A DNA stretch of 64,000 bases, from contig JAWCKG010000004.1 in the NCBI GenBank assembly GCA_038852285.1, positions 1 through 64,000 of the forward strand, given 5' to 3'. Positions 41,726 to 49,999 of this stretch are shown piece after piece. The notes below the pieces were generated by a model. The model worked only from the letters and a program-made list of their open reading frames with translations, was not told the origin of the DNA and did no database searches. The translations under genes were made by a program, and so were the position numbers. The number at the start of each line of letters is the position of its first letter. Within the stretch, counting starts at the first letter, position 1. Origin of the DNA: Candidatus Bathyarchaeia archaeon. GTDB lineage: Archaea > Thermoproteota > Bathyarchaeia > 40CM-2-53-6 > DTGE01.

Positions 41726-42321
41726 GGACGAATGAGGTGGTAATGGCTCCCACTAGGCCGGCTAACGTCAGGAGAGCCCACGACGAGGCTTCCCCAAGAT
41801 CAAATTAAGCCTGGAAACATATCCGAGAAAATGTAAGTGGATGCTCCCCTACTGAAATGTCGTAAGGAAAAACTACCCTCAAAGAAGGGGAGTCTCTTTG
41901 AAAAACCACTTGCAACATCACAACGTTACTGGTTAACAATGCATTAGATCGGTGTTTAGAATGAAAAAGAGGAGGGAAAAATTTTTTCTTCCTTGCCCTC
42001 TACTCCAAACCATACTCTACTCCCTTCTGGGATTGGCAATGGTTTTGACTACCTGTCTCCGCCTCGTTTAAGGATACGCCGTGAAACTTCAGGTTTGATG
42101 CGACTCATACAATGTATCACAATGTTGTATGATGTGATGTGGGCTTCAAAACGCGTGGAAGAGGTTGGGGAGAGGGGTGGAAAACCCCCTGGGGAGGGGT
42201 CACTTGTGGCCCCAGCAGGTACAGATATTTTCACAGCGGTATGGATGTATCCCCTCTTCCCCGCTCCACGTGTATATCATGTTCTTAATGGGTTGACGGA
42301 TAGTATGTTTGGCCATGTTTT
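41726..42321. other. Gene-poor region with a long hairpin
   Basis: No gene supported. A nested hairpin pairs GTAAGTGG (41833-41840) with CCACTTGC (41906-41913) and CTCCCCT (41844-41850) with AGGGGAG (41886-41892). The 42120-42300 segment has coding-like pieces in several frames (for example a plus-strand frame from 41993 with PPGEGSLVAPAGTD), perhaps a decayed gene, but no family was recognised. Confidence 0.35.
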
Positions 42322-42567
42322 TCAGGATTTCTTCATGTAGAATTGGTTGTCGTGGTTTGAGTGACCCCTTTTTTTAACCACTTCCTCGAGTAGGCTGCGC
42401 AGGTATTGGTTTTCGAACTCGCCTAACGCTTTAACACATTTCCGGTAGTGTTCCAACGCGGCTTTGAAGATTAGGATTATATGGGAGGTCGAAAAATGGC
42501 CATATTCGTCAAGGGGTAAACTCTGATCATGAAACCCTCTACCAGCGAACCACTCAAAACGCTCCAC
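42322..42567 (-). CDS. Possible small protein, unknown
   Basis: 81 residues, mostly one or two helices (SHIILIFKAALEHYRKCVKALGEFENQYLRSLLEEVV). It follows the 104-residue gene at 42598 by 30 bp on the same strand. No family was recognised. It could be spurious, but the helical middle looks coding. Confidence 0.4.
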   Translation of the reverse strand: MERFEWFAGRGFHDQSLPLDEYGHFSTSHIILIFKAALEHYRKCVKALGEFENQYLRSLLEEVVKKRGHSNHDNQFYMKKS

Positions 42568-42597
42568 GCATGGAATCGAATAACGGTGTGTTTGAGG

Positions 42598-42912
42598 CTA
42601 GGGATGGTATCCTCGAACCAGTTTTCCGGTTTCCTCCATTTCCTTCAACCGTTTACGCAAACTTTCATGGTCTTTCACCGCGTCGTAACGCTTTCCATCC
42701 AGAACGACCTTGACCTCAATTCCCCTTTCCCTTTCAGCGTAATCCCTGAGCAATCCTAGAGAAATGGGGTCGAGGTGTGAAGCCTCAACTGAAAACCTGG
42801 TAGAAGGCTCAGCGGATCTCCGATGATGATACCTATAGTCGACGCCGATGCCCTTTAAATAGCCGAGAAATGCCTTAAACTCCGCCTCAGCGCCGCTGAA
42901 CTCTACAATCAT
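42598..42912 (-). CDS. Small alpha/beta protein, unknown
   Basis: 104 residues. VEFSGAEAEFKAFLGYLKGIGVDYRYHHRR, then EASHLDPISLGLLRDYAERERGIEVKVVLDGKRY and a charged helix. The beta-alpha-beta pattern resembles a small ferredoxin-like domain. It may be co-transcribed with the next small gene. No named family. Confidence 0.6.
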   Translation of the reverse strand: MIVEFSGAEAEFKAFLGYLKGIGVDYRYHHRRSAEPSTRFSVEASHLDPISLGLLRDYAERERGIEVKVVLDGKRYDAVKDHESLRKRLKEMEETGKLVRGYHP

Positions 42913-43086
42913 AAATTAGGTTGAAGCGTCGAAGCTAATTAAATTTCCTGTTAAACCCTAAGCGTCCGTGTGGGAAATTGAGTCGAGGATGATAAAACAA
43001 AGCTCGAATCGACCCGTATTCAATGAATACTTGTAAAAAACCTATTAGGCAGTTAAAATCCACAACATCCACTCGGGTTAATAACC

Positions 43087-43341
43087 TTGTACGCACCGAT
43101 GATATGCCCGATCTGCGGCAGAGAAACAGACCCAGGCAACTACTGCCAGAAATGTGGCGCAATTTTAAGCAACCTAAACCCCTATCCACAGTATATGACG
43201 CCCCCGCAGCCCATGCAATGGCCCTATCTCAATCCTCCAAGCGCCTATACACCCGCAAACTTAACCTTCCCATACGGCGCACCCGCACCGCCACCAGTGG
43301 TTCATAAAAGAAGAATGGACCTCTTATACGGCAGACCCTAA
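43087..43341 (+). CDS. Zinc-ribbon protein with proline-rich tail
   Basis: 84 residues (start 43087 or the Met four residues later). N-terminal zinc ribbon MICPICGRETDPGNYCQKCGA (C-x2-C, C-x2-C), then a Pro/Tyr/Gln-rich low-complexity stretch (YPQYMTPPQPMQWPYL) and a basic end. Such proteins are common in archaea with unknown roles; the tail may mediate weak multivalent contacts. Confidence 0.75.
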   Translation: MYAPMICPICGRETDPGNYCQKCGAILSNLNPYPQYMTPPQPMQWPYLNPPSAYTPANLTFPYGAPAPPPVVHKRRMDLLYGRP

Positions 43342-43692
43342 GATAAAATGTCGGAGCTATCATCCTCAAAATAAGGCGCCATCGTACGGGAGGGCATTTC
43401 CACGTGTAGAGGGTGAAACGTTAAGTCTAAATGACCCGCTAGGTGATTAACCGATGAATTAAGAGTGGCAACTACGGGGAGCGTTAATATATTCTATACG
43501 TCGCCTCGATAATGGGTTAGGATCGTTTTTTACACGCACTCTTTTACCAGGTTTGACGAGTTAAAAGTTCTGCTCGCTTCCAATTTGATGAAGGATATTT
43601 ATATCGTTGAGATTGGAGTTAACCTCGTTCAAGAACCTTCTAAAAATTAAACTTATTACTCAGGGTTTAAGTGTAAGTTTACGGGAAGCGCG
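43342..43692. other. Intergenic stretch, nothing supported
   Basis: 350 bp, AT-rich toward the right end, with a probable promoter for the gene at 43693. No coding frame or strong repeat was seen. Confidence 0.35.
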
Positions 43693-44085
43693 TTGATTGA
43701 GAAAGCCGCGGTGGCATCCGAGGTTCGTAGACGGGTAAGTCATATGTACTCTTTGGTGGAGGATTTTTATCGGAGAGTTAACGACCGATCGCTTAAAGCT
43801 GATGAGCACCACAGCTGGGTTGAAGGCGAATTCCTACCTAGCCTAAACTTAACTCACCGGGAAATCGTCGGATTTCTCGACTCTTTAGGCGTCTCCGTGT
43901 GTCAGCCTGGAATTACCGGAAAAACCTTGGATGAAATAGTTGATTACGTTGTCACCAATACTATGGAGAGCTTAGGCAGCGAATCCGAGCGAGAGCTATG
44001 GGCTAGGCAGATGCTCAACATCCTTAGAGACTACCATTTAACAGTGGAGATGTTGATGCGAAACCTTCAAAGAAGGTTGGATTAG
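43693..44085 (+). CDS. Helical protein of unknown function
   Basis: 130 residues, starting with a TTG. All-helical by eye (RRRVSHMYSLVEDFYRRVNDR, LDEIVDYVVTNTMESLG, ELWARQMLNILRDYHLTVEMLMRNLQRRLD), no membrane segment. I do not recognise the family. Convergent with the KDPG-aldolase gene. Confidence 0.6.
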   Translation: MIEKAAVASEVRRRVSHMYSLVEDFYRRVNDRSLKADEHHSWVEGEFLPSLNLTHREIVGFLDSLGVSVCQPGITGKTLDEIVDYVVTNTMESLGSESERELWARQMLNILRDYHLTVEMLMRNLQRRLD

Positions 44086-44109
44086 AGAGAAGTGGGACAG
44101 TGGTTTCTT

Positions 44110-44778
44110 TTATGCTTTTTTAACTTCCCTTATGATTCGCAGAGCCTCTTTAACCAACCTTGAGATCTCATCGAAATTCCCTCTATCGATAAGCTCCTTC
44201 TTGCATATCCATGTACCCCCTACAGCCCACGCTCCAGCCTTAAAGTACTCGGCCATGTTATTGGCGTCAACCCCTCCCAGAGGTAGAAACTTCACCTCAG
44301 GGAACACGGCTTTCATCGCCTTGATATGTCCAGGCCCCCCGGTTGAGGCTGGAAAAATCTTGATCACCAATGGAATGTCTTTAACTGATGGGAAACGCCT
44401 ATTCCTAGTAGCCGCGGCTAGAGCCCTCTGCACCTCTGAAGGCGTGTATACGCCTGGAATGCATACAATATCGTGATCCACGCAGTACGTCACGATTTCC
44501 TCATCGAGATGCGGGGAAACGATGAATCTAGCCCCATGTTTAATGGCTTCTTTCGCCGCTTGGAGGGAGAAAACTGTTCCCGCCCCAAGCGTGAGCTCCG
44601 GAAGCTGTTCGCCTAGAATCTTCACGGCCTCCATCGCCCTCTCAGTACGCATGGTAATCTCAATTAAATCTAGACCCGCCTCCATCATCGTCTTGCCAAG
44701 CTGAACAGCTTTTCCCGGGTCCTCGATCACAACCACGGGTATGATGCCAGCCCTCTCCATTTTCGATAAAACTTCCAT
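44110..44778 (-). CDS. eda: 2-keto-3-deoxy-6-phosphogluconate (KDPG/KHG) aldolase
   Basis: About 222 residues from ATG 44778. An in-frame start at 44913 would add 45 unconserved residues; a TTG two codons before the ATG has a good ggag at 7 nt. Eda signatures: GLDLIEITMRTERAMEAV, LGAGTVFS, GARFIVSPHLDEEIV, PGVYTPSEV, Schiff-base lysine in LVIKIFPAS and FLPLGGVDANNMAEYFKAGA. It cleaves KDPG to pyruvate and glyceraldehyde-3-phosphate. The class differs from the archaeal KDGA aldolase. No other Entner-Doudoroff gene is adjacent. Confidence 0.9.
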   Translation of the reverse strand: MEVLSKMERAGIIPVVVIEDPGKAVQLGKTMMEAGLDLIEITMRTERAMEAVKILGEQLPELTLGAGTVFSLQAAKEAIKHGARFIVSPHLDEEIVTYCVDHDIVCIPGVYTPSEVQRALAAATRNRRFPSVKDIPLVIKIFPASTGGPGHIKAMKAVFPEVKFLPLGGVDANNMAEYFKAGAWAVGGTWICKKELIDRGNFDEISRLVKEALRIIREVKKA

Positions 44779-44913
44779 CGACAAAGCCAATCTCCTACCC
44801 TTCACTTTTTGACTTATACCCATCCCCAGTAAGGTTGATAAATTTTTCCGTATCAACAATTCACCTGCGTTCTCAACAAGAACGTATAAGAAACCGCAAT
44901 CGCCAAACTTCAT

Positions 44914-45288
44914 CGAATAGAAATGTATGAGGACGCCAGGAGATTGAGGATGGCATTTTATATTCTAGTCAAACCCCACCTCCTACTTTAAAAACGAGTT
45001 CACGGAGGGTCCATTTTAATTAGAGGCGATGGCATGCTGGGATAGCTTTGGATTTATCTACTTTAACTCAATCCGAGATGATACATATGTTTGACCAAGA
45101 CGCTCCCACTCGTAAATTCTTATCCTCGAATTCAAGAATCGTGAATCATAAAGATTAAAGGCGTGGTAATCTCACGGTCATGTTCACCGGCGCTACGAAG
45201 TGTGGAGCAGGGTCTGCGTTATTGACAGGCCAGCGAGTACCTTTTTGATTCCAACAAATCGGATAGAGGTCGTAGACCCTAGGCTGGG
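44914..45288. other. Intergenic stretch, nothing recognised
   Basis: No plausible coding frame, tRNA or strong hairpin. It separates the aldolase gene from the Tyr/Pro-rich gene. Confidence 0.35.
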
Positions 45289-45570
45289 CTACCTGACACG
45301 AATCCACGGTGGCATTATGGTGTAGGTTCGACGTATAGCAGGTGAAACAAATTGGCGAGGCACATAGTAATTATAGATTATAGGCGGCTCAACAACGTCG
45401 TACCTTATTGGAGGCGGTTGATAGAAAACCTTGGGAGGAGGAGTAAAATAGGTCTGAGTTACTGGGGGCTGATACACGTGTCTGCGAAACCGGTACTCCA
45501 TCGAATAGTACTCTACCGGTTTAGGGAAGTTAAGGATGGGCCTCGGTCTTTGAGGGATCGCGTAATACAT
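45289..45570 (-). CDS. Tyrosine/proline-rich low-complexity protein
   Basis: 93 residues with very high Tyr and Pro content and repeated PP-x-(V/I)-x-Y units (TPPPKVFYQPPPIRYDVVEPPIIYNYYVP). No signal peptide, no Cys. It reads as an intrinsically disordered or PPII-rich chain, possibly an adhesive or scaffold peptide. Codon use is coherent in this frame, and an antisense frame exists but is less convincing. Unknown function. Confidence 0.6.
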   Translation of the reverse strand: MYYAIPQRPRPILNFPKPVEYYSMEYRFRRHVYQPPVTQTYFTPPPKVFYQPPPIRYDVVEPPIIYNYYVPRQFVSPAIRRTYTIMPPWIRVR

Positions 45571-46011
45571 TTCCCGCCCTCCGGCTCCTTCAAAAAGGTT
45601 TACGGCAACAGGTACTTAATAAAAAAATGGACCTAATCATTTAAAATCGATAATATTAAATAAATAGTTTTGAAACGTTCAAGATATTTGATGCCAAATC
45701 AACCTACCATTATTCTGCGGACCCTTCAAATTGAATCACATATTCGAAGTCTGAAGAGAAATGTTTCCGCTTAATATTAATGTAGGTAAATTAAGGTGTT
45801 AAATCTTAATACCGCTCAGTCCCCTTGCATAGACTTCGAGTCCAATCAGGCTTATCGTCGATGGATGAGCCATCGGAAGTACAAGCGGAAAGAGCTCTTT
45901 AAAAAACTTTCTTCCTTTCGTGAGGGAGAAAAGCCTTCCGGTCGAGACTCAGTATGATCTGGTCGAGCTTCAGAAAAAGTTGCAGGATAGGAGCACTAGC
46001 TGCTAGATCTA
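45571..46011. other. Intergenic stretch, possible gene remnant
   Basis: A plus-strand frame near 45810-45955 (ending FREGEKPSGRDSV) and another leading into 46012 look partly coding but are broken by stops. This may be the decayed 5' part of the next gene. Promoter-like AT-rich runs lie near 45640-45670. Confidence 0.3.
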
Positions 46012-46452
46012 TTGCGGGAGTTAACGAAGCGGCGCGAGGCCACGGTCAGGTCGAAGATCCAATTCTACAGCCAGGTGCGCATGTTCTTCAAGAAGAATAG
46101 GGCCCCCCGCCAGAGGATGATTCCAAGATTCACTGAACGAGGGATCAGGTGTGGCCCAGCCTCTCTCCACGATCTCAAGACCTTTGTAGAGAAAGCGGAT
46201 CTTGGGAGGAGCGACTTCTATCTTACGGTGTGGATGGCCATGATGGACCGAGAGCGCTTACGCATCTTTAACGAAAAGTGTGGTGGGGCCTTAACCGAGC
46301 ATTTGAAGACGAAAGGCGTGGATGAGCTTTTCCTAATAGAGCTCCACGGCCATAAGCGGAGGGAGGGGAAGACGTTTTTCTACACCTTCATCGGACATGA
46401 CGCGCTCCACGCTGGAAGGAGTATTTCGAGAGGAAACAACGCTTCCAGATAA
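46012..46452 (+). CDS. Basic protein of unknown function, possibly truncated
   Basis: 146 residues from a TTG, Arg/Lys-rich (RELTKRREATVRSKIQFYSQV). The frame extends four codons upstream before a stop. The first 25 residues faintly recall IS110-type transposase helices, but the rest does not match. Ends 14 bp before the tRNA-Arg gene on the opposite strand. Could be a remnant of an inserted element. Confidence 0.4.
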   Translation: MRELTKRREATVRSKIQFYSQVRMFFKKNRAPRQRMIPRFTERGIRCGPASLHDLKTFVEKADLGRSDFYLTVWMAMMDRERLRIFNEKCGGALTEHLKTKGVDELFLIELHGHKRREGKTFFYTFIGHDALHAGRSISRGNNASR

Positions 46453-46465
46453 CCTGCGCAGAATG

Positions 46466-46539
46466 CGGGCGGGAGGGGATTCGAACCCCTGTCACAGGCT
46501 CCGGAGGCCTGCGCCCTATCCTGGCTAGGCTACCCGCCC
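46466..46539 (-). tRNA. tRNA-Arg (anticodon CCG)
   Basis: 74 nt, no intron. Acceptor GGGCGGG/CCCGCCC, D stem GCC/GGC, anticodon stem CAGGC/GCCTG with loop CTCCGGA, T stem AGGGG/CCCCT with loop TTCGAAT, discriminator G, CCA not encoded. A TTTAAAC box lies about 30 nt upstream. argS is transcribed divergently from the same intergenic region. Confidence 0.96.
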
Positions 46540-46822
46540 ACAAGAATCATGAAGAGGGGTTTGTTTAAACCTTTAGGACACCTTAAAGCTTCAACCAAGC
46601 CATCTCTAGTAGGATACGCCGGTAGAACCAGCTTTCACGTCTTAATGAAGGAGATGTCACTTCAATTTCATGTTCTACTGAAGGAGATCGGGTTGAAGAA
46701 TTTATTACTTTTCTAAATGTTTTAATTAAGGTTGAACTTGGTAACGGATTACGTTTTCTCTAGAAACTTAAAAATATCCGTTATGTGGTTAACTTTCAGG
46801 ATAAGTCGATGGTGTTGTCAGC

Positions 46823-48757
46823 GTGAGTTATTTCTTCCGGGAGTTCCGAGAAGAATGCGTTAAGGCTTTGATGAAAGCCTTAACGCATTTTGGAGTATTA
46901 GAAGAGAGGTTGAGAGCGTCCATTAATCTGCCTCCAAGGCCGGAGTTTGGGGAGCTTTCATCCTCGATTTGCTTTGATATCGGGAAAGATCTGGGTCAAA
47001 GCCCTAGAGAGATCGCTGGAGAAGTGTTAAGGAAAGTCGATTACACGGTTTTTAAGTATGTTTCACGCGTCGAGGAGGCGGGTGGAGGATACGTTAACTT
47101 TCACCTCAACTATGCTCAAGCTTCACCCCGCATTTTAACTGAGGTCTTAGAAAACAGCTGCGCGTACGGATATGTGAAAGCTGAACACCCATTGAGAATT
47201 GTTGTTGAGCATACTAGTGTTAACCCTGTGCACGCCATTCATATAGGACAAGCCCGAAACACAGTGCTCGGAGACTCCATCGCGAGGATCCTTAAAGCCA
47301 GGGGGCACTCGGTGAAAACGCGTTACTACGTCGACGACATGGGGAGGCAATCGGCCATTTTAGCATACGGGTACTCGAGGCTCGGAAGCGAAGAGTTCGA
47401 AGGTAAAATCGACCACTTCCTAGGGAGCGTATACAGCTTGACGAATTGCATAATGGAAGTGAAATCACTGAAAAGAAGAATCGATGAAACCCCACCGGAT
47501 CGAATAGAGGAGTTGAACCAGCTCAGGGCGAAGCTTGACGAATGGGTTTCCATCGCCGCCGAGCTTCAGGAGAAACACCCTATGCTTTTCGAGAAGTTAA
47601 CCACATTAGTAGAAGACGACGCGGAAGCGAATGTTGGAAAGTTGATCAGGGATTACGAGCAAAAGGAGCCGTCGGCGGTTGAAGCCATCAGAAGGGTCAG
47701 CTCCCTATGCTTGGAAGGGTTTAAGGAAACCTTGAGGAGACTTGAAGTCGAGTTCGACAGCTGGGATTGGGAAAGCGATCTCGTTTGGAGTAGCGCGGTG
47801 GGAAAAATCCTCGAGGAGTTGAAGAAGACCGGTTATGTCCGCGAGGTAGAGGGGGTATTGGAGCTTGAATCCGAGAGAATCGTAGACGACCTGAATCTCA
47901 GGGAAAAACTTCAGCTTACAGGAAGATATAGTCTGCCGCCTTTAACACTCGCCAGATCCGATGGAACCACCCTATACACCCTTAGAGACATAGCCTACAC
48001 TCTGCGAAAGTTTGAAGAAGCCGATAAGGTCGTCAACGTGATCGGAGCCGAGCAACGATTAGCCCAAATTCATGTGAAAGCCGCGTTATACGCCTTGAGG
48101 AAGCCTAGTTACGCCGACAACCTAATCCACTTCGCCTTCGGCCTAGTCGAAATGCCAGGTTACAAGATGTCCAGCCGTAGGGGTCGATTCATAACATTGG
48201 ACTCCGTTATGATGGAGTCCATCAAAAGAGCCGAAGTCGAGGTGGAAAAAAGGTCGAAAAACCTCCCGGAAGAGGAGAAAAGAAAGATCGCTGAAACCAT
48301 CGCCATCTCAGCGGTAAAATACACCTTACTCAGCGTCGACCCCTCAAAAACTGTGGTATTCACATGGGACAGGGTGTTAAGCCTCGAGAAGAACAGCGCC
48401 CCATTCATCAACTACGCCTACACTAGGGCTGTCGGCATCCTCAATAAAGCCCCCAGCTTAAAAGCCCAACCCGACTTCAAGCTACTGGTCCATCCTCTAG
48501 AAAAAGCTTTAATCCTACGCGTCGCCACGTTTCCCGAGGTGTTCGAGGAGGCGGCTGAGAAACTTAGACCAGAAAACCTAGCTAACTATTCTAACGAATT
48601 GGCCGAAATCTTCCACGAGTATTATGAGAAGGTAAATGTCATCAGGGCTGAAAGCGAGGAGTTAAAATCTGCGAGAGTAGGGCTGGTGAAGGCGGTTAAA
48701 ATAGTGTTAGAAAACGCCATGTCACTCCTAGGAGTGAAACTTACCCCTAAAATGTAG
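46823..48757 (+). CDS. argS: Arginyl-tRNA synthetase
   Basis: 644 residues from a GTG. Class I motifs: HTSVNPVHAIHIGQARNTVLGD (HIGH form HIGQ) and GYKMSSRRGRFI (KMSKS form). The N-terminal Arg_S domain and C-terminal DALR helices (FINYAYTRAVGILNKA) are present, so the length is complete. It charges tRNA-Arg, one gene for which is immediately upstream on the other strand. Codons 11-22 contain a perfect 16-bp inverted repeat (listed separately), which may influence translation. Confidence 0.96.
   Translation: MSYFFREFREECVKALMKALTHFGVLEERLRASINLPPRPEFGELSSSICFDIGKDLGQSPREIAGEVLRKVDYTVFKYVSRVEEAGGGYVNFHLNYAQASPRILTEVLENSCAYGYVKAEHPLRIVVEHTSVNPVHAIHIGQARNTVLGDSIARILKARGHSVKTRYYVDDMGRQSAILAYGYSRLGSEEFEGKIDHFLGSVYSLTNCIMEVKSLKRRIDETPPDRIEELNQLRAKLDEWVSIAAELQEKHPMLFEKLTTLVEDDAEANVGKLIRDYEQKEPSAVEAIRRVSSLCLEGFKETLRRLEVEFDSWDWESDLVWSSAVGKILEELKKTGYVREVEGVLELESERIVDDLNLREKLQLTGRYSLPPLTLARSDGTTLYTLRDIAYTLRKFEEADKVVNVIGAEQRLAQIHVKAALYALRKPSYADNLIHFAFGLVEMPGYKMSSRRGRFITLDSVMMESIKRAEVEVEKRSKNLPEEEKRKIAETIAISAVKYTLLSVDPSKTVVFTWDRVLSLEKNSAPFINYAYTRAVGILNKAPSLKAQPDFKLLVHPLEKALILRVATFPEVFEEAAEKLRPENLANYSNELAEIFHEYYEKVNVIRAESEELKSARVGLVKAVKIVLENAMSLLGVKLTPKM
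46854..46889 (+). repeat. Perfect 16-bp inverted repeat in the 5' coding part of argS
   Basis: AATGCGTTAAGGCTTT (46854-46869) and AAAGCCTTAACGCATT (46874-46889) are exact reverse complements around a GATG loop. A further wobble and A-T pair extend the stem to 18. It begins about 30 nt after the start codon, where a stable mRNA hairpin could slow ribosomes or bind a regulator. Confidence 0.9.
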
Positions 48758-49014
48758 GGCCCATTGAAAGCCTGTATGAAGCCACTAAGAGGATCATGCC
48801 CGCCATTACCGTCTACGCTTTTAAGCTTGCCATCGAAGGACGCATGGCCAAAGGTAGTCGTATAAGACTGTGAGCTACTTTGGGCAAGTTCCGATGATCA
48901 ACACATAAATCGCGATGGGTGAATCTAATTCGCGCATGGATTCTGGAAGGGCGCGAGTTAAATTAAAATATCGGGATGCGGTGAATACTGCGGCTAAACG
49001 GGTGACCTCAAAGA

Positions 49015-49992
49015 GTGCTTAATAAACCTTACATGGACCTAGGCTTGGTGAATACGAGGGAAATGCTTGAAAACGCCTACAAGGAAGGGTACGCTGTTCC
49101 AGGGTACAACTTCAATAACATGGAGCAGCTGCAAGCCATCATGAAAGCCTGCTCTGAGACCCGATCCCCAGTTATTTTACAGGTTTCGAAGGGAGCTCGA
49201 GAATACGCTAACCAAACCCTGTTGAGGTACATGGCCATGGGGGCTGTTAAAATGGTCAGAGAACTCGGTAGCCATATACCTGTAGCCCTGCACTTAGATC
49301 ACGGCGACAGCTTCGAGCTTTGTAAAGCCTGCGTGGATAACGGCTTTTCTTCGGTGATGATCGACGGCTCATTCCTACCCTACGAGGAGAATGTGGCTTT
49401 AACGAGGAAAGTAGTGGAGTATGCCCACCAGTTTGACGTAACCGTTGAAGGCGAATTAGGCGTTCTCGCCGGCATTGAGGAAGAGGTCAGCGCTGAGAAA
49501 TCCCATTACACCAACCCTAAGGAGGTTAAGGATTTCGTAGAGAAGACTGGTGTTGACAGCCTAGCCATCTCCATAGGGACCTCCCATGGAGCGTATAAGT
49601 TTAAGCTAAAGCCTGGAGAGCCTCTGCCTACTCTTAGGTTCGACATCTTGGAGGAGGTCGCTAGAAGGCTGCCTGGATTCCCCATCGTTTTACATGGAGC
49701 CTCATCCATCCTTCCCAAATACGTGCAAATCATAAACGAGTTTGGGGGAAACTTGGAGGGAGCGGTTGGAATACCTGAGGATCAGTTGAGGAAGGCGGCT
49801 CAGTCAGCGGTTTGCAAGATCAACATAGACAGCGACGGCCGCCTCGTCTTCACCGCGATCGTAAGGAAATATCTAGCGGAGAATCCTAAGGAGTTTGATC
49901 CCAGAAAATACCTTGGAGCGGCGAGGAAGGAGCTTATCGAGATGATAAAGCAGAAAAACATTGATGTTCTAGGCTCGGCTTGGAGGGCGTAA
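49015..49992 (+). CDS. fba: Class II fructose-bisphosphate aldolase
   Basis: 325 residues from a GTG. Zinc and catalytic motifs: ALHLDHGDSFELC, MIDGSFLPYEEN, VEGELGVLAGIEEE, SIGTSHGAYKF and VLHGASSI. This is the bacterial-type metal-dependent aldolase, not the archaeal class IA or bifunctional FBPA/P enzyme. It is followed after 7 bp by phosphofructokinase, forming a two-gene glycolytic unit. A bacterial origin by transfer is likely. Confidence 0.93.
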   Translation: MLNKPYMDLGLVNTREMLENAYKEGYAVPGYNFNNMEQLQAIMKACSETRSPVILQVSKGAREYANQTLLRYMAMGAVKMVRELGSHIPVALHLDHGDSFELCKACVDNGFSSVMIDGSFLPYEENVALTRKVVEYAHQFDVTVEGELGVLAGIEEEVSAEKSHYTNPKEVKDFVEKTGVDSLAISIGTSHGAYKFKLKPGEPLPTLRFDILEEVARRLPGFPIVLHGASSILPKYVQIINEFGGNLEGAVGIPEDQLRKAAQSAVCKINIDSDGRLVFTAIVRKYLAENPKEFDPRKYLGAARKELIEMIKQKNIDVLGSAWRA

Positions 49993-49999
49993 CGGGCCT

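Noticed and set aside
41993-42340. Plus-strand 115-codon frame
   Set aside because: Coding-like pieces appear in several frames at once and no family fits. I considered a decayed transposase tail but could not support it.
45352-45636. Plus-strand frame antisense to the Tyr/Pro-rich gene
   Set aside because: The minus-strand frame has the more coherent composition and start; the two cannot both be likely.
46012-46100. IS110-type transposase remnant
   Set aside because: Only about 25 N-terminal residues look similar by eye; the rest, including any DEDD or C-terminal transposase motif, is missing.
48758-49014. Short protein-like stretch ending EGRMAKGSRIRL after argS
   Set aside because: There is no start codon for a useful length and no family; perhaps a relic, not reportable as a gene.
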